DNA of 25,708 bases from Thermodesulfobacteriales bacterium (GTDB lineage Bacteria; Desulfobacterota_D; UBA1144; Nemesobacterales; UBA2774), in contig SPCL01000008.1 in assembly GCA_004525335.1 (NCBI GenBank), positions 1 to 25,708 on the forward strand, in the 5' to 3' direction. A program made the translations under genes and the position numbers. The notes under the pieces are model-generated. The model worked only from the letters and a program-made list of their open reading frames with translations, was not told the DNA's origin and searched no databases. Below are positions 7,746-15,563 of this stretch, piece after piece. Every line of letters begins with the position of its first letter. The first letter of the stretch is position 1.

Positions 7746-7764
7746 TCAGATATGTTTTATCTGA
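7746..7764. promoter_or_regulatory. Perfect 7-bp inverted repeat, candidate operator between DUF3800 and feoA
   Basis: TCAGATA (7746-7752) and TATCTGA (7758-7764) are exact inverted copies separated by 5 nt. It sits 47 nt upstream of the DUF3800 start, just beyond a minus-strand TATAAT (complement of 7735-7740), where a repressor or activator would bind. It is distinct from the Fur box. A regulator is not identified. Confidence 0.35.
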
Positions 7765-7784
7765 AAATAAATCTAAAATTAACC

Positions 7785-7812
7785 TTGACACCGCACCAGA
7801 ATAATATATATT
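7785..7812 (+). promoter_or_regulatory. feoAB promoter
   Basis: TTGACA at 7785-7790 is a perfect -35 hexamer. TATATT at 7807-7812 is a good -10, with a 16-nt spacer. Transcription would begin near 7818-7820, exactly at the Fur box, giving a leader of about 126 nt before feoA. Confidence 0.7.
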
Positions 7813-7817
7813 GATTT

Positions 7818-7832
7818 TGATAACGATTATCA
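7818..7832. promoter_or_regulatory. Fur box
   Basis: TGATAACGATTATCA is a near-perfect 7-1-7 inverted repeat (TGATAAC / ATTATCA, 6 of 7 paired), the classic ferric uptake regulator core. It covers the predicted transcription start just after the -10 box at 7807-7812, so Fe-Fur would block RNA polymerase. Repression of feoAB by Fur under iron plenty is well established in other bacteria and is inferred here. Confidence 0.8.
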
Positions 7833-7945
7833 TTTAGTGTGCGCCTGGTAATTATTTGTTATTAATAATTACTCGTAATAAGAAGTTTTTCCGGGTTTAA
7901 GAACAGCTCAGCAAATACGAATTGAGAAGAGGTAATGAGGGCGAA

Positions 7946-8167
7946 ATGACCATACGCGACTTAAATCACAACTCGGAAGCAGTTTTTACAGGCGCAAAGG
8001 ACTACAAGCATGCCTGCCTTCGGAAACTCCGCTCAATGGGACTCCAGAAAGGATCGAGGATCAGAATAAAAAGTATACAGGGCAGAAATATTATTCTCCA
8101 CGTAATGGAGCTGGGTGTGGAGCTGGCAATCGATAAGGACCTTGCGGGTGAGATGGAGGTCTGCTAA
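7946..8167 (+). CDS. feoA: Ferrous iron transport protein A
   Basis: A 73-residue SH3-like protein that supports the FeoB channel at the inner membrane. ATG 7946 is chosen over an in-frame TTG at 7922 because M-T-I-R-D-L is the usual FeoA opening and GAGG at 7937-7940 precedes it by 5 nt. Family marks: L-R-K-L-R-S-M-G-L-Q-K-G-S-R-I-R-I (residues about 27-43), the 'LxxMGLxxGxxI' core, followed by I-I-L-H-V-M-E-L-G-V-E-L-A-I-D, matching the 'GxxxALR...A..I.V' end. It is the first gene after the Fur-controlled promoter and ends only two bases before the best feoB start, so the two are translationally coupled. It shares the raised GC content of feoB. Confidence 0.93.
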   Translation: MTIRDLNHNSEAVFTGAKDYKHACLRKLRSMGLQKGSRIRIKSIQGRNIILHVMELGVELAIDKDLAGEMEVC

Positions 8168-8169
8168 CT

Positions 8170-10140
8170 CTGATTACTGTAGGGCTTGCGGGTAACCCCA
8201 ATGTAGGCAAAACCACAATACTGAACAGGATCGCCGGCAAGAACCTCAAGGTGGGCAACTGGGCCGGGGTCACCGTAGAAAAATCCGAAGTATACTTTAC
8301 CTATAAAAATCACGAATTTCATATTGTCGATCTACCCGGCATATACGACCTAAAGGCGACTACGGACGCTGAGAGGGCAGCGGTAAGTTTTCTGCAGGGC
8401 GATGAGCTGGACGTAATCGTCAATGTTGTAGACCTTTCCAATTTAAAGAGAAACATTTTACTTACGCTTGAGCTTCTGGATCTCGGCAAGCCCTTTGTCC
8501 TAGCCCTCAACATGGCTGATGAGGCCGAAAGTAGCGGCATAGAAGTGGATTTGCCCGGGGTCGAGAACCTGCTCGGCGCGCGGGCGTGCCTTACAGTCGG
8601 AAAGACGGGCGAAGGCATCGATACTCTGCTGAATTATATGCTCGCGTCCCAAGAGGGTGGAGTTACGTCCGGGGCAGTGGCGGATCGGGCTTCCGCAGAC
8701 AAAGATGCGCTTAGGCTGCCGAGAGGCGAATCCGACGAGACCGAGGAAGAAAGATGGAGGCTCGCCGACAGGGTCGTAAAAGAGGTGACCAGCTTCGAAA
8801 GCAGAAAGAAGAGCAGGGTGACGGACAGGCTCGATAAAATACTGCTCCATCCCTATCTCGGCATAGTGCTTTATATGCTGGCCTTCTATCTGATGTTCAA
8901 GATATCGTTCGACTTCTCAGCTCCGTATATGGACTGGATAGACGGCTTCATGAATAACTTCCTGTCAGCGGGTTTCTCGGATCTGGGCGCGAAAATCGGC
9001 CTTCCAGCTCTGATGGTTAAATTCGTGAACGAGGCAATTATAGGCGGAGTGGGGTTCGTGCTCACATTCGTGCCGCTTATCGCTATACTCTATTACTTCA
9101 TAACGTTTTTCGAGATGACCGGCTATCTACCAAGAATCGTGTTCCTAATGGACAGGTTCATGCACCGTATCGGGCTTCACGGGAATATGATGACGCCGCT
9201 TCTTCTGGCTTTCGGGTGCAACGTGCCCGCGATCATGGCCACGAAGAACCTGGAGAGCAGAACTGACAAGATACTCGTCACGATGATGATCCCTTTTATG
9301 AGCTGCCCGGCGAGGCTGGTTGTTTTCGCCTTTTTCTCTTTCATATTCTTCGAGCACCCGGCCCTGGTTATCTTCTCGCTTTATATGATGGGGGTGGTGG
9401 TCGCGCTCCTTACGGCACTCGTGCTTAGGCGCTCGTACCTCAAGGGGAAAAATGCGAGTTTCATCCTGGAGATGCCCCCCTACAGGCTCCCCTCGTTCCG
9501 CATTGTATCGGTTATCGTCTGGGCGCATGTGAAGAGGTTTCTTTACCGCGCGGGCACGGTGATATTCATAGTCTCGATAATCGTGTGGGGGCTCCTCAAC
9601 CTGCCGCCCGGTATCAAGGGCCCTGACGAGAGCATCGCCGCCTCAATAGGGAAAGCCATAACCCCCGTCTTCAAACCGATCGGGCTTGAAGACTGGAGGG
9701 CCACGACCTCCCTTATACCGGCCTTTATGGCAAGAGAGGTTGTGCTGAGCTCTATGGCGGTGATATACAAGACGACTTCCCAGACACAAGACGCGACCGA
9801 GCAAGGGAACCTGCCTGAGCTTTTGAGGGAGCAGGGAAAGGGGCTTCTCGAGAGCGTGAAGGAATCTTTTCTCTCCGTAGCAACTTTCGGGATATCCAGC
9901 CTCAAAGTGGAGACTACGGGCGATTCGGATTCCCTGAGAAAGTCGATACAAAAGGCGTTCACGCCTGCCTCGGCATATTCGTTCATGATACTGCTCCTGC
10001 TTTATAATTCCTGCGTCGCCACGGTTACCGTTATGATACGCGAGATAGGCAGAAAATATGCGCTCACCTTTCTTGCCGGCAGCTTCGTTATAGCGTGGGT
10101 GCTGGCGTTTATTATCTACCATCTGTCGAAAGCGGCGTGA
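8170..10140 (+). CDS. feoB: Ferrous iron transporter B, apparent non-ATG start
   Basis: About 656 residues: an N-terminal G domain plus inner-membrane Gate domains that import Fe2+. G1 G-N-P-N-V-G-K-T (8-15), G2 Thr in N-W-A-G-V-T, G3 D-L-P-G (54-57) and G4 N-M-A-D (114-117) are all present. The membrane part holds G-C-N-V-P-A-I-M-A-T-K, F-M-S-C-P-A-R-L, I-P-A-F-M-A-R-E-V-V and N-S-C-V-A-T-V-T-V, the two conserved Cys-bearing Gate motifs included. The frame is open back to a TGA at 8149-8151 but has no ATG, GTG or TTG before GTG 8251, which is already past G1. GGAGG at 8155-8159 points to CTG 8170 (10 nt away) or ATT 8173. Product is certain; the start codon is inferred. GC is far above the neighbours. 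Confidence 0.95.
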   Translation: MITVGLAGNPNVGKTTILNRIAGKNLKVGNWAGVTVEKSEVYFTYKNHEFHIVDLPGIYDLKATTDAERAAVSFLQGDELDVIVNVVDLSNLKRNILLTLELLDLGKPFVLALNMADEAESSGIEVDLPGVENLLGARACLTVGKTGEGIDTLLNYMLASQEGGVTSGAVADRASADKDALRLPRGESDETEEERWRLADRVVKEVTSFESRKKSRVTDRLDKILLHPYLGIVLYMLAFYLMFKISFDFSAPYMDWIDGFMNNFLSAGFSDLGAKIGLPALMVKFVNEAIIGGVGFVLTFVPLIAILYYFITFFEMTGYLPRIVFLMDRFMHRIGLHGNMMTPLLLAFGCNVPAIMATKNLESRTDKILVTMMIPFMSCPARLVVFAFFSFIFFEHPALVIFSLYMMGVVVALLTALVLRRSYLKGKNASFILEMPPYRLPSFRIVSVIVWAHVKRFLYRAGTVIFIVSIIVWGLLNLPPGIKGPDESIAASIGKAITPVFKPIGLEDWRATTSLIPAFMAREVVLSSMAVIYKTTSQTQDATEQGNLPELLREQGKGLLESVKESFLSVATFGISSLKVETTGDSDSLRKSIQKAFTPASAYSFMILLLLYNSCVATVTVMIREIGRKYALTFLAGSFVIAWVLAFIIYHLSKAA

Positions 10141-10226
10141 ATGAAAGTAAGCGTGAGTGTCTGGGCAAACTTTATATTCATTCTATTGGATTCTGATTGT
10201 AAATGATGATTCAGGCGTTTTATAGA

Positions 10227-10256
10227 TTGACCCTGCGTGTAATTTAAGGTTATATA
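10227..10256 (+). promoter_or_regulatory. Promoter of alanine racemase gene (short-leader type)
   Basis: TTGACC at 10227-10232 and TATATA at 10251-10256 with an 18-nt spacer. Only 10 nt separate the -10 box from ATG 10267 and no Shine-Dalgarno is present, so the mRNA would begin at or within a few bases of the start codon. Confidence 0.5.
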
Positions 10257-10266
10257 AATATTCCTA

Positions 10267-11355
10267 ATGAGACCAACCTGGGCAGAGATCGATCTTGATG
10301 CTGTAAAGCATAATTTCATGCTTACAAAAGAGCTTGTAGGTGAAGGTGTATCTGTGCTTTCCGTGGTAAAAGCGGATGCCTACGGTCACGGCGCTGTAGA
10401 GGTGAGTAAGATGCTTGTAGAGTCGGGTACGGATATGCTGGGTGTCGCATCACTCGAGGAAGCGCTTGAGCTCAGAGACTACGGCATTGAGGTCCCTATA
10501 CTCATTCTTGGGGGTATTAGCCCTGATGAAGCCCCTTTAGTAGTCGAGCACGATCTCATACCATTTCTCTTTTCTCTCGATGTTGCACAATCGCTTGACA
10601 CAGAATCTGCAAAAGCTCAAAAGAAGACTTTGTATCATCTAAAATTCGACACGGGTATGACAAGGCTCGGCGTTATCCAAGAAGATAGTGAGCAGTTCCT
10701 CAATGAACTATCCGGGTTTGAAAATATTATCATGGAAGGTGTGCTTACTCACCTGTCGTCAGCTTTTACAGATTCGGATGAAAATACATATAATCAGATA
10801 AGAGTCTTAGATGAACTTATCGAGCTTGTTAAGGTTAAAGGCTTCCGACCGTCATATATACATGCGGCAAATTCTGCCGCTATCCAAAAATATCCTGAAA
10901 GCCGCTATAACCTGGTCAGACCGGGAATCGTGCTCTACGGTTCAGGTAATTATTCAGGTATGGACCTCAAGCCCGTCATGAAGCTAAAGTCACGTATCAT
11001 ACGGTTAAGTCAAGTGCCTGAAGGAACTCCCGTCAGTTATGGTGGTAAGTTTGTTACCAAACGCCCCTCAGTTATTGCCACCATACCGGTAGGTTACGCC
11101 GACGGTTATACCCGCAGGTTGTCTAGCAGAGGTATGGTCTCTATAAAAGGAGCGCTCGCTCCTTTGGCTGGAGACGTATGTATGGATTTTATTATGGCCG
11201 ATGTTACAGACATACAGAATATAAAAATTAATGACGAGGTTGTTCTTTTCGGAGACGAGTTAGTATCGGTAATTGACCTAGCTCAGATCGCCGGCACTAT
11301 CTCCTATGAACTTTTATCTAATATTGGCAAAAGAGTTCCGCGTATTTATGTTTAG
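10267..11355 (+). CDS. alr: Alanine racemase
   Basis: A 362-residue PLP enzyme that interconverts L- and D-alanine for peptidoglycan. The opening R-P-T-W-A-E-I-D-L-D-A-V-K-H-N is the family's first strand and helix. V-V-K-A-D-A-Y-G-H-G contains the PLP lysine (K35). H-L-K-F-D-T-G-M-T-R-L-G lines the barrel, and R-P-G-I-V-L-Y-G is the cofactor-phosphate region. V-G-Y-A-D-G-Y-T-R-R holds the second catalytic Tyr, and V-C-M-D-F is the C-terminal 'CMD' motif that closes the active site of the partner subunit. Length is normal. It lies alone between feoB and the envelope-repeat gene, with its own promoter just before the ATG and no ribosome site, so translation is probably leaderless. Confidence 0.96.
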   Translation: MRPTWAEIDLDAVKHNFMLTKELVGEGVSVLSVVKADAYGHGAVEVSKMLVESGTDMLGVASLEEALELRDYGIEVPILILGGISPDEAPLVVEHDLIPFLFSLDVAQSLDTESAKAQKKTLYHLKFDTGMTRLGVIQEDSEQFLNELSGFENIIMEGVLTHLSSAFTDSDENTYNQIRVLDELIELVKVKGFRPSYIHAANSAAIQKYPESRYNLVRPGIVLYGSGNYSGMDLKPVMKLKSRIIRLSQVPEGTPVSYGGKFVTKRPSVIATIPVGYADGYTRRLSSRGMVSIKGALAPLAGDVCMDFIMADVTDIQNIKINDEVVLFGDELVSVIDLAQIAGTISYELLSNIGKRVPRIYV

Positions 11356-11420
11356 AAAGTTTTTCCCTATATATTAAAATTTTCATAGATATTAAAGCGA
11401 TTTAAGTTACATTTAATGGC

Positions 11421-12878
11421 ATGAATTTCTGGGTCAAACTTCCAACACTTCAAATTCTATTGTTGTTGCTCACCGTGGCACCGCTATTTTCTGCTCTCGC
11501 ACTGGATACAATTAATCTGGGACCTCTTTTCTATATGGAAAAAGACGAAGAGACCGGCGAGAAAAAAATAGACGCTCTTGGACCTTTAATCTCATATAAG
11601 AAAGAAGGTCATACGACAGAGTATGGATTCCGCCCGATATTTTATAACTATAAAGATGCAGCGAAAGATAGAGCGGCTTTTGATTTCCTCTATCCATTAT
11701 CGACCTATAGAACATTTGAAGGGGATACAAAATTTCAGGCATTAGTATATATCTTTTATTATAAATCGACACTTAAGCAAAGCGGTTATAGAGAGCGTGA
11801 GTATACGCTCATACCATTTCTTTTTGCCAGACATACAGAGGATCCTGAAAGAAGTTTTTTCGCTGTATTTCCTGTTTATGGAAATATGAAAAATAAATAT
11901 GGGAAGGACCGGATAAAGTTCTTTTTGTTTCCGCTTTTTCTCCAAACAGAAAATCACGGAACCACTAATACCAATTTGCTATGGCCTTTTATAGGTTATT
12001 ACTCTGGAAACGGTGTTAAAGGCGGAAGGCTGTGGCCGATTTACGGACAAAAGACAGCGGGGGACGCGCTAAATGATCGCTTCGCTCTTTGGCCGTTGTA
12101 TCTTCAAACCGATAAAGAATTTTACGGAGCTAGAGTAAGCTCACTTGCAATTTTGCCTTTTTATTATGGATTTGATATGCCGGGCAGAAAACAAAGAACC
12201 TATGGCTGGCCTTTCTTTACTTATGTTGAAAATACTAATAGGAATTTTAAAAGATATGATATGCCCTGGCCTTTTGTCACAATCTCAAGAGGCGATGTGA
12301 CTACAAATAGAATCTTCCCTCTGTTCTCAGTTAAAAAAGAAGAAGATTTCGAAACAGGTTATGCCCTTTGGCCGCTTTACAGCTGGAGAAAACATGAGCT
12401 GGAAGATTATGAAATTAAAAAGAGAGCCATTGTTTACTTCCTGTATAAGGATGTCCAAAACATACCCAAGGTACAGGGGTGTAGAGACAGTAGATCAATT
12501 AACCTCTGGCCTTTATTTACTTACAGGAGGACGCCTGAGGGTAAGGCTTATTTCAATTTCATCTCTCCACTGGAAACTTTCCTTCAGGACAATGCACCTA
12601 GAGAGAGAAACTGGGTACCACTCTGGACAATCTTTAGATGGGACAGGGACGAGGAAGGGAATCATGTCTCTTCTTTCCTCTGGAATACATTTAGAACAGA
12701 GAGTACTAAAAAAGGTGTTAAAGTCGACTTAAGACCAATTATCCCGGTACTGTCATATGAGAATACTGACAAACGAGATAAGTTTCACATTCTTGGTGGA
12801 TTGTTCGGCTATAGTAAAGACAAAGAAAATAATAAGAAAACACTAAAATTTCTTTTTATACCTGTTAATATTTCCTAA
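11421..12878 (+). CDS. Exported WP[LF]-repeat protein, probable beta-rich envelope protein next to mlaEFD
   Basis: A 485-residue protein with an N-terminal signal-like hydrophobic stretch (L-L-L-L-L-T-V-A-P-L-F-S-A-L-A, residues about 11-26). The rest is built of a short motif, roughly [LIF]-[WF]-P-[LFI]-[FY], recurring every 20-50 residues: F-P-L-F, L-W-P-F, L-W-P-I-Y, L-W-P-L-Y, L-P-F-Y, G-W-P-F-F, P-W-P-F-V, F-P-L-F, L-W-P-L-Y and L-W-P-L-F. Each is followed by a charged turn. Aromatic-rich alternating strands and charged loops look like an outer-membrane or surface beta structure. I recognise no named family. It precedes mlaE by 37 nt on the same strand, so it is probably part of the lipid-transport operon. 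No Shine-Dalgarno is seen before ATG 11421. Confidence 0.75.
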   Translation: MNFWVKLPTLQILLLLLTVAPLFSALALDTINLGPLFYMEKDEETGEKKIDALGPLISYKKEGHTTEYGFRPIFYNYKDAAKDRAAFDFLYPLSTYRTFEGDTKFQALVYIFYYKSTLKQSGYREREYTLIPFLFARHTEDPERSFFAVFPVYGNMKNKYGKDRIKFFLFPLFLQTENHGTTNTNLLWPFIGYYSGNGVKGGRLWPIYGQKTAGDALNDRFALWPLYLQTDKEFYGARVSSLAILPFYYGFDMPGRKQRTYGWPFFTYVENTNRNFKRYDMPWPFVTISRGDVTTNRIFPLFSVKKEEDFETGYALWPLYSWRKHELEDYEIKKRAIVYFLYKDVQNIPKVQGCRDSRSINLWPLFTYRRTPEGKAYFNFISPLETFLQDNAPRERNWVPLWTIFRWDRDEEGNHVSSFLWNTFRTESTKKGVKVDLRPIIPVLSYENTDKRDKFHILGGLFGYSKDKENNKKTLKFLFIPVNIS

Positions 12879-12915
12879 CGGGTCAGTTTAAATTATTTAA
12901 AGAGGGGTAGAGTCT

Positions 12916-13683
12916 TTGAACGGTGTAATGGAATTTCTTAGAACTACAGGTGGATTACTAGGGCTATTCATTGAAACGCTATATTGGTGTAAGTCTGCCA
13001 TTAGCAATAGCGATAAGGTCTTTGCACAATTATATATTATAGGTAACCAGACACTTCCGGTTGGCGCCCTGATTGCCCTGTTCTCAGGAGGAGTGCTTGC
13101 GCTTCAGGCGGGGCCAACTTTGGCTCAGTTTGGACTTGAGGAAAATGTAGGGGGTCTTGTCGGTCTCTCACTTGCTAAAGAGATCGGACCTATAATGGCA
13201 TCAATTCTTATTGCCGGCAGAGTGGGCTCGGCCATGGCTGCAGAGCTTGCCTCAATGAGTGTCTATGAAGAAATAGATGCGCTCAAAACCATGGATATCA
13301 ACCCTGTCCGCTATCTCGTAATGCCGCGCTTCATCGCTATGGTACTAGCGCTTCCGGTATTAGTTATATATATGGACGTCATTGGATGGTTTGGCGGGGG
13401 ATTAGTCGCTTTAGTAAACCCGGAGGTACATTTGTCCTTAGATGTTTATTATAGAAATTTGTCTGAACTGGTAGATTTTGTAGCAGTTGTAAACGGGCTA
13501 ATTAAGGCCATGTTTTTCGGTGTAATTATTTCTATAGTATGCTGCTATGTGGGGCTTAAAACAAAGGGCGGGCCAAGGGAGATAGGGTACTCGGTTACCA
13601 AAGCGGTTGTTATGTCTTTTGTACTGGTTCTAGTGTCGGATTATTATATAACGAGGATTTTGTTATTCCTCAATATAGATTAA
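12916..13683 (+). CDS. mlaE: MlaE-type ABC transporter permease
   Basis: A 255-residue inner-membrane permease of the MlaE family (PF02405), which moves phospholipids between the membranes with MlaF and MlaD. TTG 12916 is taken as start because AGAGGGG at 12901-12907 lies 8 nt upstream; the next ATG (12928) would be too far. Family marks include the amphipathic N-terminal helix; Q-A-G-P-T-L-A-Q-F-G; the L-A-K-E-I-G-P-I-M-A-S-I-L-I-A-G-R-V-G-S-A-M-A-A-E-L coupling stretch (residues about 87-112); and E-E-I-D-A-L-K-T-M-D-I-N-P. Five to six hydrophobic segments are visible. Seven nt separate it from the ATPase gene region, giving a tight mlaE-mlaF-mlaD operon. Confidence 0.95.
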   Translation: MNGVMEFLRTTGGLLGLFIETLYWCKSAISNSDKVFAQLYIIGNQTLPVGALIALFSGGVLALQAGPTLAQFGLEENVGGLVGLSLAKEIGPIMASILIAGRVGSAMAAELASMSVYEEIDALKTMDINPVRYLVMPRFIAMVLALPVLVIYMDVIGWFGGGLVALVNPEVHLSLDVYYRNLSELVDFVAVVNGLIKAMFFGVIISIVCCYVGLKTKGGPREIGYSVTKAVVMSFVLVLVSDYYITRILLFLNID

Positions 13684-13696
13684 TGTTAAGGTGAAT

Positions 13697-14533
13697 ATGG
13701 AACGTAAAATAGAAGAACAAGAATCCAATACCACACTGCTAGGCGCTGTTACCTCAGAACAAAACGGCCGTACAGGTAGCGTTCTGCTTGATTATTTAAA
13801 GTGCGCTGCGGTTGGACTCAAAATAGACAATATAAACCGTTCTTTTGGTGATAACCATGTGTTAAGAGGGGTTAATCTCAATATTGAGCCTGGTGAAACG
13901 GTTGTTATTTTAGGAAAAAGCGGCTCCGGAAAAAGCGTTCTTATGCGGCACATAATAGGGCTTGAATGCCCCGACACAGGCCGCATCTTTGTTGCCGGGG
14001 AGGATATTAACGATCCGGAATTTAAAAGAAACCACGTGCTTGCAATGGTGTTTCAATCCTCAGCGCTATTTAATTCACTTACAGTTTCAGAGAATGTCGC
14101 GCTTTATTTAAGAGAGCATAAGATTTTTACAGAAGAATCCAGGATAAAAGAAATAGTCTCAAGCGCTCTAGAGATAGTAGGTCTGCAAGGCAAAGAAGAT
14201 GAAATGCCTTCGGAGATTTCAGGTGGAATGAAAAGGAGAGTCGCCGTGGCAAGAGCATTGGTTATGAACCCCGAGGTAATTCTTTTTGACGAGCCAACGG
14301 CAGGGCTTGACCCAATGATGACACGCACCATTGGGGATCTTATTTGCGATCTTAAACATCAAATACAGATCACGCAGATTGTTGTAACACACGATATCGA
14401 TCTTGCTTTTTATGTAGCGGATAGAATCGCGATTCTGAGCGAAGGTCGTATTTTAGAGGTAGGCACTCCTGATCAAATAAGGAGTTCAACAAATTCTGGT
14501 GTAATTGATTTTATTAAACCTCAGTTTGCGTAA
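13697..14533 (+). CDS. mlaF: MlaF-type ABC transporter ATPase
   Basis: A 278-residue ATPase that powers the lipid transporter on the cytoplasmic face. ATG 13697 has AAGG 5 nt upstream; GTG 13691 in frame overlaps it. Walker A is G-K-S-G-S-G-K-S (about 73-80), Q-loop M-V-F-Q-S-S-A-L-F, signature S-E-I-S-G-G-M-K-R-R-V, Walker B V-I-L-F-D-E-P-T-A-G-L-D-P, and H-loop V-V-T-H-D. The S-G-G-M-x-R-R signature and the A-L-F-N-S-L-T-V stretch are typical of the MlaF subfamily. About 40 residues precede the usual start of the ATPase fold, a longer N-terminal arm than most relatives; its sequence is polar and probably disordered. Confidence 0.95.
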   Translation: MERKIEEQESNTTLLGAVTSEQNGRTGSVLLDYLKCAAVGLKIDNINRSFGDNHVLRGVNLNIEPGETVVILGKSGSGKSVLMRHIIGLECPDTGRIFVAGEDINDPEFKRNHVLAMVFQSSALFNSLTVSENVALYLREHKIFTEESRIKEIVSSALEIVGLQGKEDEMPSEISGGMKRRVAVARALVMNPEVILFDEPTAGLDPMMTRTIGDLICDLKHQIQITQIVVTHDIDLAFYVADRIAILSEGRILEVGTPDQIRSSTNSGVIDFIKPQFA

Positions 14534-14566
14534 TAATAGTTTGAGCAATAAAGGAGAACAATCATT

Positions 14567-15559
14567 ATGAATACCCAGGTTAAAGTCGGAATATTTTTTG
14601 TAGTAGGGCTCATAATATTACTCGCCATATTTGATTTCGTGGGTGATATACCTTTCTTTAAAAATGAATACAAGCTCACAACTTCTTTTGATTCTATAGG
14701 AGAGCTAAGAGAGGGAAACCCGGTCAAACTTGAGGGATATGATATTGGTAAGGTCTCAAAAATAAGCATTGGCGACAGGAAAATCGAGGTTCAATTCAAC
14801 GTAAAGAAAGAAGCTGGAATCAGAAAAGACTCGGTAGCCAGCATTGATCTTACAAGCCTTTTAGGTACTAGTTATATTAATCTTAGCTTTGGAAGCCCGG
14901 AGAGCCCTCTTGCTGTAGCTGGGGATGTGCTGCCGAGTCAGAATCCAGCCGATATAAATGAGATCCTTGCAAAAGTAGACTCAGCTGTAGGCTCAATTGA
15001 CGGCGCTCTAAGTGGGCTTGATGTGTTCGGAGCCAACAAAGAACAGCTATCTAACATAGTTAACAACATCGACATTGTGCTTGAAGACGTAAAAGATGGT
15101 AAGGGCACAATCGGTAAGCTTTTTAAAGATGAATCACTTTACATCGAGGCAGAAAAAACATTTGCCAATGTAAATGAAATCACTACTTCCATAAAAGAAG
15201 GTAAGGGCACGATCGGCAAACTACTAAATGACGAATCCCTATATGATGACGCTAAAGTAGCACTTACCAATCTGGGGCAGCTTACTAAAAAGTTAAATAA
15301 TTCTGACGGTACGATCGGTAAACTCATAAATGACGATACGCTTTACAATGAAGCCACAGGCGCCGCGACTCATTTAAATGACATACTGGAGAAAATAAAC
15401 TCCGGCCAAGGCACATTGGGTCAGCTGGTTAATGACGATAAGTTGTACAAAGACGCGCAAGACACGCTCTTAAAAGTTGATAAGAGCATCGATACAATTG
15501 ACGACCTGGCGCCTCTGGGGGTTTTGGGCACAGCGCTTGGTGTAGTCACGCTGTTTTAA
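14567..15559 (+). CDS. mlaD: MlaD/MCE-domain lipid-binding protein with C-terminal repeats
   Basis: A 330-residue periplasmic subunit anchored by one N-terminal helix (residues about 5-24, V-G-I-F-F-V-V-G-L-I-I-L-L). The MCE domain follows: F-D-S-I-G-E-L-R-E-G-N-P-V-K-L-E-G-Y-D-I-G-K-V (about 42-64) and D-L-T-S-L-L-G-T-S-Y-I-N-L-S-F-G. MCE rings carry lipids between membranes. After the domain come four tandem units of about 34 residues with core G-K-G-T-I-G-K-L-[FL]-x-D-[ED]-[ST]-L-Y at residues near 178, 212, 247 and 280. Such repeats occur in MCE proteins of many Gram-negatives and form helical or linker extensions. AAGGAG at 14551-14556 sets the start. A ParB-like gene follows after 4 nt. 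Confidence 0.93.
   Translation: MNTQVKVGIFFVVGLIILLAIFDFVGDIPFFKNEYKLTTSFDSIGELREGNPVKLEGYDIGKVSKISIGDRKIEVQFNVKKEAGIRKDSVASIDLTSLLGTSYINLSFGSPESPLAVAGDVLPSQNPADINEILAKVDSAVGSIDGALSGLDVFGANKEQLSNIVNNIDIVLEDVKDGKGTIGKLFKDESLYIEAEKTFANVNEITTSIKEGKGTIGKLLNDESLYDDAKVALTNLGQLTKKLNNSDGTIGKLINDDTLYNEATGAATHLNDILEKINSGQGTLGQLVNDDKLYKDAQDTLLKVDKSIDTIDDLAPLGVLGTALGVVTLF
15098..15450 (+). repeat. Four tandem coding repeats in mlaD
   Basis: DNA units beginning near 15098, 15200, 15305 and 15404, spaced about 100 nt, share GGTAAGGGCACNATCGG-like cores (GGTAAGGGCAC in the first two exactly). They encode the G-x-G-T-[IL]-G-[KQ]-L units of MlaD. The last two have drifted more than the first two, consistent with stepwise duplication. 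Confidence 0.8.
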
Positions 15560-15563
15560 ATAA

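Noticed and set aside
9145..10122. Long minus-strand frames opposite feoB
   Set aside because: They arise from the GC-rich codon pattern of feoB and have Arg/His-rich, non-protein-like sequence.
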